DNA of 64,000 bases from Thioalkalivibrio sp. XN279 (GCF_011089885.1 NZ_JAANBD010000025.1:124001-188000); one strand, 5' to 3'; shown: positions 11,259-22,313, counted from the stretch's first letter. Translations and numbers: made by a program. Notes: generated from the letters alone by a model not told the origin.

Positions 11259-11942
11259 TTGATTGCGGAACTCGCAGAATTTCTGAATAACTGGACCATC
11301 ACCATCGTCTGGGCCGCGATCGTGGCTGCCTGCCTGGCGGTGCTGGTATTCGACTTGCGCCGGCGCAATCCGCAGACGATGAGCCTGATGCGCGCCGTGT
11401 GGTTCCTGACCGTCCTTTATTCCGGCCCCATCGGACTCGGCGTCTACTGGTTCTCGGGACGCAGGCAGATTCGCCGCGACTCGATCTGGCGCCGCGGCTG
11501 GCGCTCCGTGAGCCATTGCTATTCCGGTTGCGGCGCTGGCGAAGTGATCGGCGTGGTGGTGACCATTGGCCTGCTCGCTTGGGCCGCCTGGCCGGCAGCA
11601 ATCGCGACCTTCACGCTGGCTTACGTGTTCGGCTACGCGATGACCGTCGGGCCGCTGCTGCAGGAAGGCGTCGGACTGCGCGCCGCCCTGTGGGATGCCT
11701 TCACTTCCGAGAGCGCCTCGATTTTCTTCATGGAGATCGTGGCCATCGGCGTGGACATGCTGATTGCGGGCGACGCCACCATCGGGCAGCCGCTGTTCTG
11801 GAACGGGATGATAGTTTCCTTGTCCTGCGGGCTTATCGCCGCGTGGCCCGTCAACGTGCTGCTGATCCGCTGGGGCGTGAAGTCCGGCATGCACGACCCG
11901 CGGGAAACGGCTGCGTCCGGACACCACGGGCAGGAGGGCTGA
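11259..11942 (+). CDS. DUF4396-type integral membrane protein
   Basis: 227 residues beginning with TTG at 11259, directly behind an AAGGAGG ribosome site. About six hydrophobic segments are visible. The conserved core is SVSHCYSGCGAGEVIGVVV (about residues 83-101), with His and two Cys at the membrane edge, plus the VLYSGPIGLGVYWFSGR opening and AFTSESASIFFMEIVAIGVDM. This pattern is what I know from DUF4396 proteins, whose role is undefined; the His/Cys set makes metal or redox binding conceivable. It lies 4 bases before a TolC-type gene and so heads an efflux operon. Domain assignment is from memory of the family. Confidence 0.65.
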   Translation: MIAELAEFLNNWTITIVWAAIVAACLAVLVFDLRRRNPQTMSLMRAVWFLTVLYSGPIGLGVYWFSGRRQIRRDSIWRRGWRSVSHCYSGCGAGEVIGVVVTIGLLAWAAWPAAIATFTLAYVFGYAMTVGPLLQEGVGLRAALWDAFTSESASIFFMEIVAIGVDMLIAGDATIGQPLFWNGMIVSLSCGLIAAWPVNVLLIRWGVKSGMHDPRETAASGHHGQEG

Positions 11943-11946
11943 GCCC

Positions 11947-13290
11947 ATGCAGTATGTCGTGCGCGCCATTCTCCCGCTTCTGCTGCTGGCTTTAACCCTG
12001 CCCGCGGCGGCCAGCGCAGCGCCGCGGCAGCGGGTCGAGACGCTGTCGCTGCAACAGGCGCTGGAACTGGCGCAGGCGCAGAACCCGGAGGTGCTCCTGG
12101 GTCGGGTCCGGCAGGCCCGGGCCGAGGCGGCGCGCCTGCAAACACAGCGCGGGGTACTGCCGACCGTCACGGCGGATGCAACTTACTTGCACGCAGACCT
12201 CGGGCTGCTCGAGGCGCCCTTGCCCGAAATCCCCGGCACTCTTCCCCTCGCCGGCGGGGTGAGCCTCGATCCCTTCGAAGGCACCATCCTCGGGGTGCAG
12301 CTGGTGCAGCCGCTCGTAAATGTGGGCGCGTGGCACGCGCGGGAGCAGGCGCAGCTCCAGGTCGAGGCCGCGCGCACCGGGTTGGGGAGAATCTCGGCCG
12401 AGGTCGCGGTGACAACGATCGAGGCCTATTTCGCTGCGGTCACTGCCGCCGCGCAGGTGGAGGCCGAGGCCGGGGCGCTTGCCGCGGCGCGGCGCGCGCT
12501 GGCACAGGCCGAGGCTGCGCATCGCGAGGGGCTCGTATCGCGCCTCGACGTGCTCAATGCCCGTACCCGGGTGGCCGAGATGGAGGCGCGGCTCGGCAGC
12601 GCCGAAGCACGCGTGATTGCGGCCGAGTCGGCCCTGCAGGAAACGCTAGGCATCGACGACGACGTGTCCATCGAACTCACTGACCCCGTCCCGGACCCGC
12701 CGCTGCGCCTGGCGGCGGGCGAAGAGCGACTGCTGCAGAGGGCAGACGTGCGCGCACTGCAGCAGGCCGTCGCCGCGGCCGAGGCGGGCGTGAAGCGGGC
12801 GCAGGCCGGGCACCTCCCGGACGTGAACCTGTTTGCGCGCTACCAGCGCGTCGATCTCAACAATCCGCTCGATTACGACGAGACCGACTGGATCGTCGGC
12901 GTGACTCTCGGCTGGACGCTGTTTTCGGGTTTCGGGGTCGCGGGCGCAGTCGACGAAGCGCAGGCGGACGCATGGCGACGGCGCATCGAACTCAGCGCCC
13001 GGCAACGGCGTGTGCAGAGCGAAGCCAGCGACACACGGGCCTGGTGGCAGGCGGAGCTGCAGGCATGGCAAAGCGCCACACGCAGCATCACGGGCGCAGA
13101 GGAGGCCCAGGCGCTGGCGGAGCGCCGCTACGCCGAGGGGCTGAACGACATGACCGAAGTGCTGCAGGCACAGGCCAGCGCGCTCGGGGCAAGGACCCGG
13201 GCGTTGCAAGCCCGGTACAAGGCCGTGGTCGCCGCACAACGGTACCTGCTCGCCATCGGTGCGCAGGACGCAGGGAGGTTGACACCTTGA
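11947..13290 (+). CDS. TolC family outer membrane efflux protein
   Basis: 447 residues with a signal peptide ending near AAASA. The body is a tandem pair of long coiled-coil halves (LQQALELAQAQNPEV, then TRVAEMEARLGSAEARVIAAESALQETLGID) typical of outer membrane efflux proteins. It would form the outer channel for the adaptor and RND pump encoded downstream. The TGA stop overlaps the TTG start of the adaptor gene. Confidence 0.9.
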   Translation: MQYVVRAILPLLLLALTLPAAASAAPRQRVETLSLQQALELAQAQNPEVLLGRVRQARAEAARLQTQRGVLPTVTADATYLHADLGLLEAPLPEIPGTLPLAGGVSLDPFEGTILGVQLVQPLVNVGAWHAREQAQLQVEAARTGLGRISAEVAVTTIEAYFAAVTAAAQVEAEAGALAAARRALAQAEAAHREGLVSRLDVLNARTRVAEMEARLGSAEARVIAAESALQETLGIDDDVSIELTDPVPDPPLRLAAGEERLLQRADVRALQQAVAAAEAGVKRAQAGHLPDVNLFARYQRVDLNNPLDYDETDWIVGVTLGWTLFSGFGVAGAVDEAQADAWRRRIELSARQRRVQSEASDTRAWWQAELQAWQSATRSITGAEEAQALAERRYAEGLNDMTEVLQAQASALGARTRALQARYKAVVAAQRYLLAIGAQDAGRLTP

Positions 13291-14414
13291 GTGATGCAAC
13301 ACGCCGTGTGACGAGAAATCGGGCTGCGGGTTTTCTCGCCGCCTGTGCGCTGGCCGCGGTGCTCGCGGCCTGTGGCGAGCAACAGGCCACGTCCGGGCCT
13401 GATGCCGACCGTCCAGTGGAAGTGCATGTCGCGACGGCCGCAGCCGTGTCGCAGAGCGGCGTGATCCGGGTCGCGGGCGTCGTGCGCCCGGCCACTCGCG
13501 CGCAATTGAGCACCCGCCAGGCAGGCACGGTCGAAGCCGTCCTGGTGGTGGCCGGCGAACGGGTGGCGATGGGGCAAGAGCTCCTGCGGATCGATGCCCG
13601 CGACCTCGTGGCGATGCGCAGCGCCGCGGCCAGCCAGCGGGATGCGGCCCGCGAGGCCTGGACGCAGGCCGTGCGCAACCGCGACCGGTTCGCCCGCCTG
13701 TACCAGCAAGACCTGGTGGCGAAGGTCCGGTTCGAAGAGGCCGAGCTGCAGGCCGAGCAGGCCGCAGGGCGTCTTGAGCGGGCCGAGGCCGAGCTTGCCG
13801 CCGTCGAGATGAACCTCGAGTACACGCGCCTGCGCGCGCCCTTCGCCGGCGTCGTCAGCGAGATCATCACCGAGGAAGGCGCCTTCGCTTCGCCGGGACG
13901 GCCCCTGCTGATGCTCGAAGACCGTACACGCCTGGAAGTCGAAGCCGGCGTGCAACAGGACGGCATCGCCGCCCTCGAAACAGGCACGCGCCTGTCGATC
14001 CGGGTCCACGGGATTGCGGAGCCCATCGCCGGTCGAGTGCAGGCCCTGCTGCCGGCGCTCGGTCAGAACGGTGCCGGAATGCGCCTGCGCATGGAGATCG
14101 AGGCGCCGCCGGCCGGGCTCATGCCCGGCATGACCGCCGAAGTGCTCCTGCCGTCACCACGGGGCGCGACGGCGGGGGTGAGTATTCCGGCCGAGGCCCT
14201 GCTGCGGAGAGGTCAACTCAGCGGCGTGTTCGTGGTAGCAGAGGATGCGCAAGGCGCCCAGCGTGCGCGCCTGCGCTGGGTCACCCTGGATGTGGCGGCC
14301 AGCGACGATGCAACGGCGCGGGTCAGGCGCGGGCTTCGCCCGGGCGAGCAGGTCGTTGTCGGCAGCATCGTGAGCGACCTGGCGGACGACCAGGTCGTCG
14401 TGCCGAGGGACTGA
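13287..14414 (+). CDS. RND efflux periplasmic adaptor (membrane fusion) lipoprotein
   Basis: 375 residues from TTG 13287, which overlaps the TolC stop and follows GGGAGG. A GTG at 13308 is the alternative. A lipobox (AVLAAC-G) near residue 31 indicates an N-terminally lipidated inner-membrane anchor. The adaptor order is visible: beta-barrel/lipoyl half (RPATRAQLSTRQAGTVEAVLV), alpha-hairpin (DAAREAWTQAVRNRDRFARLY), second lipoyl half (YTRLRAPFAGVVSEI). It bridges the TolC channel and the RND permease, whose ATG overlaps the stop of this gene. Confidence 0.9.
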   Translation: MSDATRRVTRNRAAGFLAACALAAVLAACGEQQATSGPDADRPVEVHVATAAAVSQSGVIRVAGVVRPATRAQLSTRQAGTVEAVLVVAGERVAMGQELLRIDARDLVAMRSAAASQRDAAREAWTQAVRNRDRFARLYQQDLVAKVRFEEAELQAEQAAGRLERAEAELAAVEMNLEYTRLRAPFAGVVSEIITEEGAFASPGRPLLMLEDRTRLEVEAGVQQDGIAALETGTRLSIRVHGIAEPIAGRVQALLPALGQNGAGMRLRMEIEAPPAGLMPGMTAEVLLPSPRGATAGVSIPAEALLRRGQLSGVFVVAEDAQGAQRARLRWVTLDVAASDDATARVRRGLRPGEQVVVGSIVSDLADDQVVVPRD

Positions 14415-17400
14415 TGGCCAGGCTCGGGCTCGCCGGCCGTCTCGCCGATCGCCTGATCGACTCTGCGCTCGTGCCGCTGCTGCTCGCAGCGTCGCTCATC
14501 TTCGGCGCCGCAGGCCTGTTGTTGACGCCCCAGCAGGACCGGCCTGACGTCGAGGTGCCCACCGCCCAGGTCGTCGTGCCGTTCCCCGGCGGTGGCGCCG
14601 AGCGGGTGGATGAACTGGTGGCGCGTCCCGTGGCCGCGTGGGCCGGCCAGCTCGAACATGTCGTGGAGGTGCGCAGCGTGGCATCGGCCGATGCCACGCT
14701 GCTGGAGGTCGAGTTCGCGACCGGCGTCAGCGATGCCCAGGCGTACGGTGAACTGAAAGAGTTGTTCGACAGTCACCGTCACCGGCTTCCACGCGGCGTC
14801 GGCGCGGAGACGATCCGCACGCTCGGCGACGACCTGCTCACCAGCCTGATGGTCACGATGTATAGCGAAAAGCTCGATGGCTTCGAGTTGCGGCGCATCG
14901 CCATTGAACTCGCGAGCCGGGTTGGCGCCATCGAGGGCGTGCGCGACGTCATCGTGCATGGCGGCGAGTCGCGGCAGGTTCGTGTCCTGCCCCGGCCCGC
15001 GGACCTCGCGGCGCACGGCGTCGACTTTTCCCAGCTGGTCGACGCGATCGAGGGCGCCAGTGTGCGCGTGCCCGCCGACGCATTGTGGGCTGATCCGGTG
15101 CGCCAGGTCAGGGCAGGAAGCCTGCCCGCATCGCCCGAAGCGCTGCTGGAAATCCAGGTGGGCGCCGGTACGGCCGGGGTGGTGGAGCTCCGGGACGTGG
15201 CCGAGGTGGTCGACGGTCCGGGCCCGGCCCGCTCGCAGGCGCTGCACTGGCAGCGGGGCGCCGATCGTGAAGCCCCGGCGGTCAGCCTGGCGATCACTAC
15301 GGTCCCGCATTACAACGTCAGTGATGTCACCGATCGAGCCATGGCGCTGATCGAGAGCGCGCAGGGCACCCTCATCCCCGCCGGGATCGACCTGCGGGTG
15401 GCTTACGATGCGGGCCGCGCCGCAACCGAAACGGTGCGCAGCGTGCTCCGGAACTTCGCCACTGCCATGGCCGTGGTGGTGGTCATCATCCTGCTCGGGC
15501 TCGGCTGGCGGGCCGCGCTCGGCGTGTTCATCCTGATTCCGGCCAGCATGGCTATCGTGCCCTTCGCCTACTGGCTGACGGACTTCACGCTCAACCCGAT
15601 CTCCATCGCGGCCATGATCCTGGCCATCGGCCTGATTGCCGATGACAACGTCATCATCATGGAGAACATCGGGCGCTACTTCCGCGACGCCGGCGAGCGC
15701 AGCCGCGAGCTCACGGTGAAAGCCGTCGACGAGGTGGGGAACCCGACCATCCTCGCGGTGGTCCTGATCATCATCACGCTGTTGCCGACCGCGTTCATCA
15801 GCGGCGAGATGGGGCAGTACACCCGCGTCATTCCCGTGGGCGCGTCGTGGGCGCTGTTGTTCTCCCTCACCGTCGCCCTGACGGCGACGCCGTATCTCGC
15901 CTTCCGCCTGCTGCGGGCAGGATCTTCGGGCCAGCGCGACCCGGCGGACGGCGCGCCAGGCGAGGGCGCGCCAGGCGAGGGCGCGGGGCAGTCGCAGCCC
16001 GAGCGTCCCGCCGGCCGGCTGGCGAGCGCCTACCGGGCGTTGCTCGAACCGCTGTTCGACCATGCCTGGCTGAGATGGTCTTTCTACGGGGTGCTCGTGC
16101 TTCTGCTGGCCGGCAGCGCCGGCCTGGTGGTGACCCGCGTGGTCCAGCTGACGCTGGTGCCGTTCCTCGACCGCGAGGCTTTCGTGGTGGAGCTCGAGCT
16201 GCCGCCGGGCAGCACCCTGGAGCGCACGCTCGAGGCCAGCGCCGCCCTGGGGCGCACGCTGCGCGCCTTCCCCGAAGTCGAGGCGTACACCACCTTTGCC
16301 GGCGTCGACGGCCCGATGCTGATGCCGCGGTCGGGCCCGCCGGATATCGGCGTCGGCGCATCGCACCGGGCAGCGCTCTATGTGCAGCTGCCCCCGGAAC
16401 ACGAGCGCGAGCGGCTCAGCTACGAGCTGGACCGCGAACTGTTCGACCTGCTCGGCCCGACGCTGGAGCCCTTCGCGGGGCTGGCATGGATTCGGCGCAT
16501 TCCCTCCGGGCCAGCGGCGGACAATGCCGTCCAGGCGGAGATCTTCGGGCCCGCTGCCGATGCACGGTTCGCGTTGGCTGATCGTGTGGCGCAGGCTCTG
16601 GATGCACATGATGCGGCCGGCAACCTCGAGCGGTTTCCCGCGGCCTTGGGTCCGGAGACACGGATCAGGGTTGCGCCCCAGCGCAGCGCGGCGCGCGGCG
16701 TGCCTCCCGCGCGGGCTGTGGCGGCGCTGCAGACGGCCCTGGCCGGGCGCGAGGTCACGGCGCTCGACCTCCCGGGGGAACGACACCCGGTCCCCGTGGT
16801 CGTGGAACTGCGGGACGCCGAGCGCGCGGGGCTGGACGACCTGGCGAGCCTTTACGTGCGCAGCCTGGACGGCAGCATGGTGCCACTCGCCGATGTCGTC
16901 GAGATCAGCGAAGGCCGATGGCAGGCGAATCGATATCGCAAGAACCAGTTGCCGGTGGTCTATGTGGCGGCAGAGGTCCATCGCGACCGTAGCCAGCCGC
17001 TGTCTGTCCAGCGGGACGTGGTGGCCGCGCTGGCACGCGAGGAGGAGGGCATGCCTCCGGTCAACTGGTTCGGCGTGCCGCGCAGCGACGTCGAGACCAC
17101 CCTGTTCTGGGGCGGCGAGTGGGAGATGACGCAGCAGGTTTATCGCGACATGGGCCTCGCGGGCCTGGCGGTACTGCTGGTGATCTATGCGCTGCTGGCG
17201 GGATGGTTCAACTCCTACCTGCTCCCGGTGATCATCATGGCGCCGATCCCGCTCGTCTTCATCGGCGTGATCCCGGCGCACGGCCTGATGGGCCTGGATA
17301 TCGCCGGCTTCGGTGTGCTCGGCGTGATCGCGCTGGCAGGCATCGTGGTGCGTAATGCGGTGCTGCTGGTGGATTTCACGCAGAGCAGGGTGAAGGACGG

Positions 17401-17653
17401 CATGGCCATGCGCGACGCATTGATCGCCGCGGCCACGCTCCGGACACGTCCCATATTGCTGACCGCCGGCACCGTGATGTTCGGCAGCGGGGCGCTGGTG
17501 TTCGAGCCGGCACTGAAGCCCCTGGGACTCACGCTGGCCAGTGGGGTGCTGGTGGCCACGCTGCTCACCCTGCTGCTCATCCCGACCCTCTACATGCACT
17601 GCCTCGGCCCGCGCGAGTCGCAGCAGCAACGATCTGCGGATCGCCATGGTTGA
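14414..17653 (+). CDS. RND family efflux transporter permease
   Basis: 1079 residues, the size of AcrB-type pumps, with 12 predicted membrane helices in two repeats. TM4 carries GLIADDNVIIMENIGRY with acidic Asp410/Asp411, the proton relay pair. LAGIVVRNAVLLVDF is the equivalent loop of the second half. Start ATG 14414 overlaps the adaptor stop (TGATG). It is a hydrophobic/amphiphilic-type pump by motif; the CusA metal-pump signature residues were not identified, so the substrate is open. A Gly/Glu/Pro linker encoded by a short tandem repeat lies in the cytoplasmic loop after TM6. Confidence 0.93.
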   Translation: MARLGLAGRLADRLIDSALVPLLLAASLIFGAAGLLLTPQQDRPDVEVPTAQVVVPFPGGGAERVDELVARPVAAWAGQLEHVVEVRSVASADATLLEVEFATGVSDAQAYGELKELFDSHRHRLPRGVGAETIRTLGDDLLTSLMVTMYSEKLDGFELRRIAIELASRVGAIEGVRDVIVHGGESRQVRVLPRPADLAAHGVDFSQLVDAIEGASVRVPADALWADPVRQVRAGSLPASPEALLEIQVGAGTAGVVELRDVAEVVDGPGPARSQALHWQRGADREAPAVSLAITTVPHYNVSDVTDRAMALIESAQGTLIPAGIDLRVAYDAGRAATETVRSVLRNFATAMAVVVVIILLGLGWRAALGVFILIPASMAIVPFAYWLTDFTLNPISIAAMILAIGLIADDNVIIMENIGRYFRDAGERSRELTVKAVDEVGNPTILAVVLIIITLLPTAFISGEMGQYTRVIPVGASWALLFSLTVALTATPYLAFRLLRAGSSGQRDPADGAPGEGAPGEGAGQSQPERPAGRLASAYRALLEPLFDHAWLRWSFYGVLVLLLAGSAGLVVTRVVQLTLVPFLDREAFVVELELPPGSTLERTLEASAALGRTLRAFPEVEAYTTFAGVDGPMLMPRSGPPDIGVGASHRAALYVQLPPEHERERLSYELDRELFDLLGPTLEPFAGLAWIRRIPSGPAADNAVQAEIFGPAADARFALADRVAQALDAHDAAGNLERFPAALGPETRIRVAPQRSAARGVPPARAVAALQTALAGREVTALDLPGERHPVPVVVELRDAERAGLDDLASLYVRSLDGSMVPLADVVEISEGRWQANRYRKNQLPVVYVAAEVHRDRSQPLSVQRDVVAALAREEEGMPPVNWFGVPRSDVETTLFWGGEWEMTQQVYRDMGLAGLAVLLVIYALLAGWFNSYLLPVIIMAPIPLVFIGVIPAHGLMGLDIAGFGVLGVIALAGIVVRNAVLLVDFTQSRVKDGMAMRDALIAAATLRTRPILLTAGTVMFGSGALVFEPALKPLGLTLASGVLVATLLTLLLIPTLYMHCLGPRESQQQRSADRHG
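15951..15985 (+). repeat. 15-bp tandem repeat inside the RND gene
   Basis: Two perfect copies of GCGCGCCAGGCGAGG (15951-15965 and 15966-15980) and a partial third. They encode APGEG units in the hydrophilic central linker, a place tolerant of length change. Confidence 0.9.
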
Positions 17654-17679
17654 GTCCCCGCCGAGCCGCGGGGGATAAT
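17650..17679 (+). promoter_or_regulatory. Candidate icd promoter
   Basis: TTGAGT (17650-17655), 18 bases, GATAAT (17674-17679), ending about 60 bases before the icd start. The spacer contains a CCCCGC/GCGGGG inverted repeat that could also act as the end of the efflux operon transcript. Weak, by eye. Confidence 0.3.
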
Positions 17680-17740
17680 ACGGGGCCCGTCGCCTGGCCT
17701 GTTCCGCGCGACGGTCCGTTTCCGCTGCGGAAGAGCCCCG

Positions 17741-19069
<1,329 letters not shown>

Positions 19070-19111
19070 GATCAATTAAAACAGCTATAAAGAAAACTAA
19101 GTTAAAGTTGA

Positions 19112-19789
19112 TTGAGACATAAAAATACAGCTTGCGCGCCGTATCCGGCATCCTGGTTCGACGCCGGATGCCGGCGTTGCCCACGCCTGGCGGCCTTCCT
19201 CGACCAGGTAAAATCGGAGCGCCCCGGTTACTACGCCGCGCCTGTGCCCCCGTTCGGGCCGGCCGATGCGCCGCTGCTGGTCGTCGGGCTGGCGCCCGGC
19301 ATGCACGGTGCGAATCGCACCGGCCGTCCCTTCACCGGCGACCATGCCGGGATTCTCCTCTATCGCACGCTGTGGGAACTCGGCCTTGCATCCGGTCCCG
19401 AGTCGGTGGCGGCGGACGACGGGTTGCAGCTGGTCGACTGCCGCATCACGAACGCGGTGAAGTGCCTGCCGCCCGCGAACAAGCCCCTGCCGGCCGAGGT
19501 GCGGGAATGCAGGGCCTGGCTGGCGGCGGAATTGCGCGAGAGCGCGCCACGCGTGCTGCTGGCGCTGGGGCGCATCGCCCACGACGGGGTCCTCGACGCA
19601 CTCGGGCTCAAGCGCAGCGCTCACGGGTTTGCGCATGGGGCGCAGCACGCCCTCCCGGGCGGAAGCTGGCTGGTCGATTCCTACCACTGCAGTCGCTACA
19701 ACACCCAGACGCGCCGCCTGACGGACGCAATGTTCCGTGAGGTCGTGGCCCGGGCCGCGCGCCTGGCCGGCCTGGAGGCGACGGGATGA
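19112..19789 (+). CDS. Family 5 (UDGb-type) uracil-DNA glycosylase
   Basis: 225 residues. Removes uracil and probably other deaminated bases from DNA. The motif GLAPGMHGANRTGRPFTGD (about residues 51-69) is diagnostic of family 5, and SYHCSRYNTQT is the second catalytic motif. Cysteines at CRRCPRL and in the DCRITNAVKC region fit the 4Fe-4S ligands of this group. The start is uncertain: the frame is closed by TGA at 19109-19111, so the TTG at 19112 is the earliest possible start, without a good ribosome site. The gene overlaps uvrC by ATGA, joining two DNA repair functions. Confidence 0.87.
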   Translation: MRHKNTACAPYPASWFDAGCRRCPRLAAFLDQVKSERPGYYAAPVPPFGPADAPLLVVGLAPGMHGANRTGRPFTGDHAGILLYRTLWELGLASGPESVAADDGLQLVDCRITNAVKCLPPANKPLPAEVRECRAWLAAELRESAPRVLLALGRIAHDGVLDALGLKRSAHGFAHGAQHALPGGSWLVDSYHCSRYNTQTRRLTDAMFREVVARAARLAGLEATG

Positions 19790-21669
19790 AACGCGGCAAG
19801 CGCGAGGGTGCGCCGGCCGCAGAGGAACGTGGTCGGCGCGCACCCTCGGCAGCCGAATTCGACCCGCGCCCGATCCTGCGCCGGCTGAGCCATCGCCCCG
19901 GCGTGTACCGCATGCTGGACGGCAACGGGGAGATTCTCTACGTCGGCAAGTCGCGCGACCTTAAAAAGCGGGTCGCCAGCTATTTCCGCGGCACACCGCG
20001 TCCTGGCAAGACAGGATTCCTGGTCAGCCAGGTGCGAGGGATCGAGGTCACGGTCACGCGCACCGAGGCCGAGGCGCTGGTGCTCGAGAACACCCTGATC
20101 AAGGCGCACAAGCCGCGCTTCAACGTCCTGCTCAAGGACGACAAGAGCTTCCCGTACATTCGCCTGGACACCAGCCACGAGTTTCCGCGCCTGTCGTTCT
20201 ATCGCGGCAGCCGCCGTGTGCCGGGACGGCTGTTCGGGCCCTATCCCAACGTGCCCGCGGTGCGCGCCACGCTGCGCGACCTGCAGCGGCTGTTCCGCAT
20301 CCGGCCCTGCGAGGACAGCTATTTCGCGCATCGCAGCCGGCCGTGCCTGCAATACCAGATCGAGCGTTGCTCGGCGCCCTGCGTCGGGCTGATCTCCCCG
20401 CAGGACTATGCGCGCGACCTCGACCACGCCATACGTTTCCTGGAGGGCCGCGGCAACGAGATCCGCGGCGAGCTGGTGAAGCGCATGGAGGCGGCGGCGG
20501 AGCGACTCGCTTTCGAGGAGGCGGCGCGCTATCGCGACCAGATCGCACGGCTGGCCGCGATCCAGGAGACGGCGGTGGGCGGCGAGGCTGGCGCGGTGCA
20601 GGCCGATGCGCTGGCGGTCCACGAGCAGGGCGGGCTGTACTGCGTGGCGGCGATGTTTATCCGCGGCGGGCGGGTGCTGGGCAGCCGCAGCTGGTTCCCG
20701 CGTGCGGCCCCGGGCACCGAACCGGGCGAGGTGCTGGCAGCCTTCGTGGCACAGCACTATCTCGGTGGCAGCCCGCCGGCAGAGATCCTGACCAGCCTCG
20801 GGCTCGAGGACGAGGTGTTGCTGTCCGAGGCGCTGACGAAACAGGTGGGCCGCCCGGTGGCCGTGCGGCACCGGGTGCGCGCGATCCGGGCACGCTGGCT
20901 GGAAATGGCTGCGGAGAACGCGCGCCAGGCGCTGGAGCTGAAGATTGCGGGCACCGCCGGGTTCAGCGCCCAGATGGAAGCCCTGGGCGAGGCGCTGGGG
21001 CTGGAGCGGACACCACGGCGCATCGAGTGCTTCGACATCAGTCACACGTCGGGCGAAGCGACTGTCGCCAGCTGCGTGGTGTTCACGCCCGAGGGACCGC
21101 TGAAGTCCGATTACCGTCGCTTCAACATTGCCGGCGTGGCGGCGGGGGACGATTACGCGGCCATCCGGCAGGCGCTGCAGCGGCGTTACAGCCGGGTCAA
21201 GCGCGGTGAAGCCCCGATGCCCGACCTGCTGCTGGTGGACGGCGGCGCCGGGCAGCTCGCCGAGGCCCAGGGCGTGCTCAACGAACTGGAACTCGAGGGC
21301 GTGGAGATCGCCGCGGTGGCCAAGGGGCCCAGCCGCAGGCCGGGCCTCGAGCGGCTGTTCTTGGCCGGTCGCCCCGAGGCACTTATACTGCCCCGCGACT
21401 CCGGAGCCCTGCATCTCGTGCAGCAGGTGCGCGACGAGGCGCACCGCTTTGCCATTGCCGGCCACCGGCAGCGGCGGGCCAAGACGCGTCGGGTCAGCCC
21501 GCTGGAAGGCATTCCGGGGCTGGGACCCAGGCGGCGCCGCCAGCTGCTGAACGAGCTTGGAGGGATGCAGGGCGTAGTCTCTTCGGGGGTCGAGGACCTG
21601 GCCCGGGTACAAGGCATCAGCCGCGACCTGGCCCATCGCATATATGACGCGTTACACCCCGCGGACTGA
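19786..21669 (+). CDS. uvrC: UvrABC excinuclease subunit C
   Basis: 627 residues. Makes both incisions in nucleotide excision repair. Domains in order: GIY-YIG nuclease (RPGVYRMLDGNGEILYVGKS, residues about 38-57), Cys-rich block (CLQYQIERCSAPCVG), UVR motif (residues about 218-252), RNase H-like nuclease (IECFDISHTSGEATVASCVVF region near 408) and tandem HhH at the C-terminus (PGLGPRRRRQLLNELGG). The first 25 residues are an Arg/Glu-rich extension. Start overlaps the UDG stop; pgsA follows 5 bases downstream, the conserved gammaproteobacterial order. Confidence 0.97.
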   Translation: MKRGKREGAPAAEERGRRAPSAAEFDPRPILRRLSHRPGVYRMLDGNGEILYVGKSRDLKKRVASYFRGTPRPGKTGFLVSQVRGIEVTVTRTEAEALVLENTLIKAHKPRFNVLLKDDKSFPYIRLDTSHEFPRLSFYRGSRRVPGRLFGPYPNVPAVRATLRDLQRLFRIRPCEDSYFAHRSRPCLQYQIERCSAPCVGLISPQDYARDLDHAIRFLEGRGNEIRGELVKRMEAAAERLAFEEAARYRDQIARLAAIQETAVGGEAGAVQADALAVHEQGGLYCVAAMFIRGGRVLGSRSWFPRAAPGTEPGEVLAAFVAQHYLGGSPPAEILTSLGLEDEVLLSEALTKQVGRPVAVRHRVRAIRARWLEMAAENARQALELKIAGTAGFSAQMEALGEALGLERTPRRIECFDISHTSGEATVASCVVFTPEGPLKSDYRRFNIAGVAAGDDYAAIRQALQRRYSRVKRGEAPMPDLLLVDGGAGQLAEAQGVLNELELEGVEIAAVAKGPSRRPGLERLFLAGRPEALILPRDSGALHLVQQVRDEAHRFAIAGHRQRRAKTRRVSPLEGIPGLGPRRRRQLLNELGGMQGVVSSGVEDLARVQGISRDLAHRIYDALHPAD

Positions 21670-21674
21670 GGACC

Positions 21675-22259
21675 ATGCCAGCCAGGCTCAACCTGCCCAA
21701 TACGCTCACCTGGATCCGGATCATCCTGATTCCGCTGATCGTGCTGGTGTTCTACCTGCCGCACTACTGGCCGTTCATCCCGGCCTACTGGGCGGGACCT
21801 GTGGCCGCCATCATTTTTTCCCTGGCCGGGATCACGGACTGGCTGGACGGTTACTTCGCGCGCAAGCTCAACCAGGTCTCGAACTTCGGCGCCTTTCTCG
21901 ACCCGGTCGCCGACAAGCTGATGATTTCCACCGCGCTGGTGCTGCTCGTCTCGCGCCATCCCGGGTTCGTCGTGGCCATCCCCGCGGCCATCATCATCGG
22001 CCGCGAGATCGCCGTGTCCGCATTGCGCGAATGGATGTCCGAGCTGGGCCGGCGGCACCACGTATCGGTGTCGGGCATCGGGAAATACAAGACCACGGCG
22101 CAGATCACGGCGTTGATCATGATGCTGTGGGAGCACACGCTGTGGTTTGTGCCCATGTACGAGATCGGTTACGGCTTCCTGCTCGCGGCGGCGGTGCTGA
22201 CGCTGTGGTCGATGTGGAAGTACCTGGTGGCGGCCTGGCCTCACCTGCGCGGTGACTGA
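21675..22259 (+). CDS. pgsA: CDP-diacylglycerol--glycerol-3-phosphate 3-phosphatidyltransferase
   Basis: 194 residues, four or more membrane helices. Commits CDP-diacylglycerol to phosphatidylglycerol synthesis in the inner membrane. The CDP-alcohol phosphatidyltransferase signature is seen as ITDWLDGYFARKLNQVSNFG followed by AFLDPVADKL. Position directly after uvrC and before the tRNA-Gly/tRNA-Cys genes matches uvrC-pgsA-glyW-cysT of E. coli. Confidence 0.95.
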   Translation: MPARLNLPNTLTWIRIILIPLIVLVFYLPHYWPFIPAYWAGPVAAIIFSLAGITDWLDGYFARKLNQVSNFGAFLDPVADKLMISTALVLLVSRHPGFVVAIPAAIIIGREIAVSALREWMSELGRRHHVSVSGIGKYKTTAQITALIMMLWEHTLWFVPMYEIGYGFLLAAAVLTLWSMWKYLVAAWPHLRGD

Positions 22260-22285
22260 GTCCGGCAGCGGCGCGCCCCGGAGAC

Positions 22286-22313
22286 TTGACAGGCCCCCCG
22301 CGTCGCTTAGAAT
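22286..22313 (+). promoter_or_regulatory. Strong promoter of the tRNA-Gly gene
   Basis: TTGACA (22286-22291), 16 bases, TAGAAT (22308-22313), ending 12 bases before the tRNA 5' end. Close to consensus, with a GC-rich spacer. Confidence 0.75.
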
